Part shown: positions 19,303 to 27,903 of the stretch, in pieces
How the letters are laid out: each line of letters starts with the position of its first letter
How positions within the stretch are numbered: the first letter of the stretch is position 1
Translations under genes and position numbers: made by a program
Notes under the pieces: model-generated
The model's database searches: none
Told to the model about the DNA's origin: nothing
The model's input: only the letters and a program-made list of their open reading frames with translations
Assembly: GCA_009602735.1 (NCBI GenBank)
Contig: WELA01004248.1
Span: forward strand, 118,397-146,299
Length of the DNA stretch: 27,903 nt
Direction: 5' to 3'
From: Mesotaenium endlicherianum
Taxonomy: Eukaryota; Streptophyta; Zygnematophyceae; Zygnematales; Mesotaeniaceae

Positions 19303-19354
19303 AGTCGATTCAATTCACGAACGTACATACAGCAAGTTCAGGCGCTTTGAGCCG

Positions 19355-27157
<7,803 letters not shown>

Positions 27158-27903
27158 CGGCGTGCCTTCGATCTGAGCGCCTCGTGCACGTGTGATGTGC
27201 TACGCACTCGTGTGATTTGCTACCCACGGGCCGCGCACGCAGCGTGTGTTCTTCTTACTCGTGTACACTCCACATGTATCGTACACGCGTCACACCGCAC
27301 GTGTGCGCATTATACCCGCAATGATGCATGCCCCTGCGAGTGCAAGAGTACGTATGTAGCACGCACGAACAAGCAGCACTCGCTCCTCCCCCAACCCTAC
27401 CCTCCTGTTTCAGGACCTTCTTTAGTCAGCCCCTTTGCAACTAAGGCCAAGAAACGTCAACACTAAGGGCCTGCCCGCAACTACAGCCAGTATGTATCTG
27501 ACAGATGGCAGCAGCCCCACGATTTTCAACATCCCCCTTTATCTGTGCCGTGGCAGGCTTGCTGAGATGGCATCAGCGCGCGGAGCGGCGTGGAGGCCTT
27601 TGAAATGGCAACACTTGTCAGGAGGGGGACCCAGCAGCAGCAGACTGGCAGCGGACATAATCGGCAGTATCGAGCAGGTGGCAACAGACGGAGCTGCCCC
27701 GTCTCGCCGGGCAGGTCAGGATTATCCCCTCCATGTAACGCCTCTTCAGGCTTGGATATCATGTGCCACAAGGAGTGAAAAAATTCTTGCCTCAGCTATG
27801 CCCAGAAGGGGGGTGGGGGAGGCGCTTTGCTATAGCTCAGCTTGCAAAGAGCCCGCCAAGTGGCGACTCAGGAGAGCAGCCCCCCTCCCCCTCCCCCTCC
27901 CCC
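27158..27903. other. Right edge, no gene recognised; probable promoter side of YebC/TACO1
   Basis: If exon 1 is correct, this is the 5' flank of the minus-strand gene. A plus-strand 3' splice site look-alike (cctcctgtttcag, ending at 27412) is followed by a short frame ending SPFATKAKKRQH at TAA 27464-27466. A minus-strand frame at 27526-27771 shows no domain. A transit-peptide exon of YebC/TACO1 could be hidden here. The last 24 bases are a C/T run. Confidence 0.4.

Larger units (their letters stand above)
17280..19354. other. AT-rich interval with element relics, no intact gene
   Basis: This stretch lies between the second retroelement fragment and the 3' end of the YebC/TACO1 gene. It contains the two copies of the diverged repeat near its edges, a broken frame at 17679-17957, and a plus-strand frame at 18189-18443 with no recognised domain. 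That frame ends in a ctaggt-type hexamer stretch (about 18358-18390) related to the coding repeat at 8573-8627. Two near-identical words, cagtactctgaatg (about 17406) and cagtattccgaatg (about 17441), lie 35 bp apart. The part nearest 19354 must contain the 3' UTR of the minus-strand gene. Confidence 0.5.

Noticed and set aside
27413-27466. Plus-strand terminal exon ending SPFATKAKKRQH after a good acceptor-like cctcctgtttcag
   Set aside because: There are no upstream plus-strand exons in the repeat-rich 27.0-27.4 kb, and a single short peptide is insufficient.

Overview
This window is nuclear DNA from a eukaryote. Genes are split by GT-AG introns, the coding exons are GC-rich, and the introns and spacers carry long (GT)n/(CA)n tracts. 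Two pentatricopeptide-type genes and a YebC/TACO1 gene, all organelle gene-expression proteins, suggest a photosynthetic protist or alga. I cannot fix the lineage from sequence alone.

Layout. (1) 1-1392, plus strand: the 3' end of a P-type PPR gene (two exons visible), starting beyond the left edge or in unrecognised exons. (2) 4388-6105, plus strand: the long last exon of a PPR protein with a degenerate C-terminal SMR-like domain; its 5' exons were not found. (3) 8478-9535, minus strand: an orphan, Ser/Asp-rich, mostly disordered protein ending in a Gly-Leu-Val repeat. (4) About 9.5-13.1 kb: gene-free DNA with short 10-bp-period repeats, followed by a decayed LTR-retrotransposon-like element at 13102-16475. 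It reads Gag (two CCHC zinc knuckles), then a retropepsin, then a C5-cytosine DNA methyltransferase. It has frameshifts and in-frame stops, and I see no reverse transcriptase or integrase. (5) 16588-17279: a second fossil Gag/protease fragment of a different element, then AT-rich DNA holding a diverged direct repeat pair (about 17265 and 19186) and another broken reading frame. (6) 19355-27157, minus strand: a complete-looking seven-exon YebC/TACO1-family gene of about 248 codons spread over 7.8 kb. Its second intron (about 3.8 kb) contains a 2.08-kb tetranucleotide array with 511 uninterrupted AAGC units, read as GCUU in the pre-mRNA. (7) 27158-27903: no gene recognised.

Functionally, the three recognisable host genes fit organelle RNA metabolism and translation: PPR and PPR-SMR proteins bind organelle RNAs, and TACO1/YebC proteins assist organelle translation. 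Nothing shows they are co-regulated. The strongest candidates for novelty are the retroelement-borne cytosine methyltransferase and the giant intronic AAGC array. Smaller observations include GT tracts sitting where polypyrimidine tracts are expected at 3' splice sites, and the loss of the usual SMR signature motifs.
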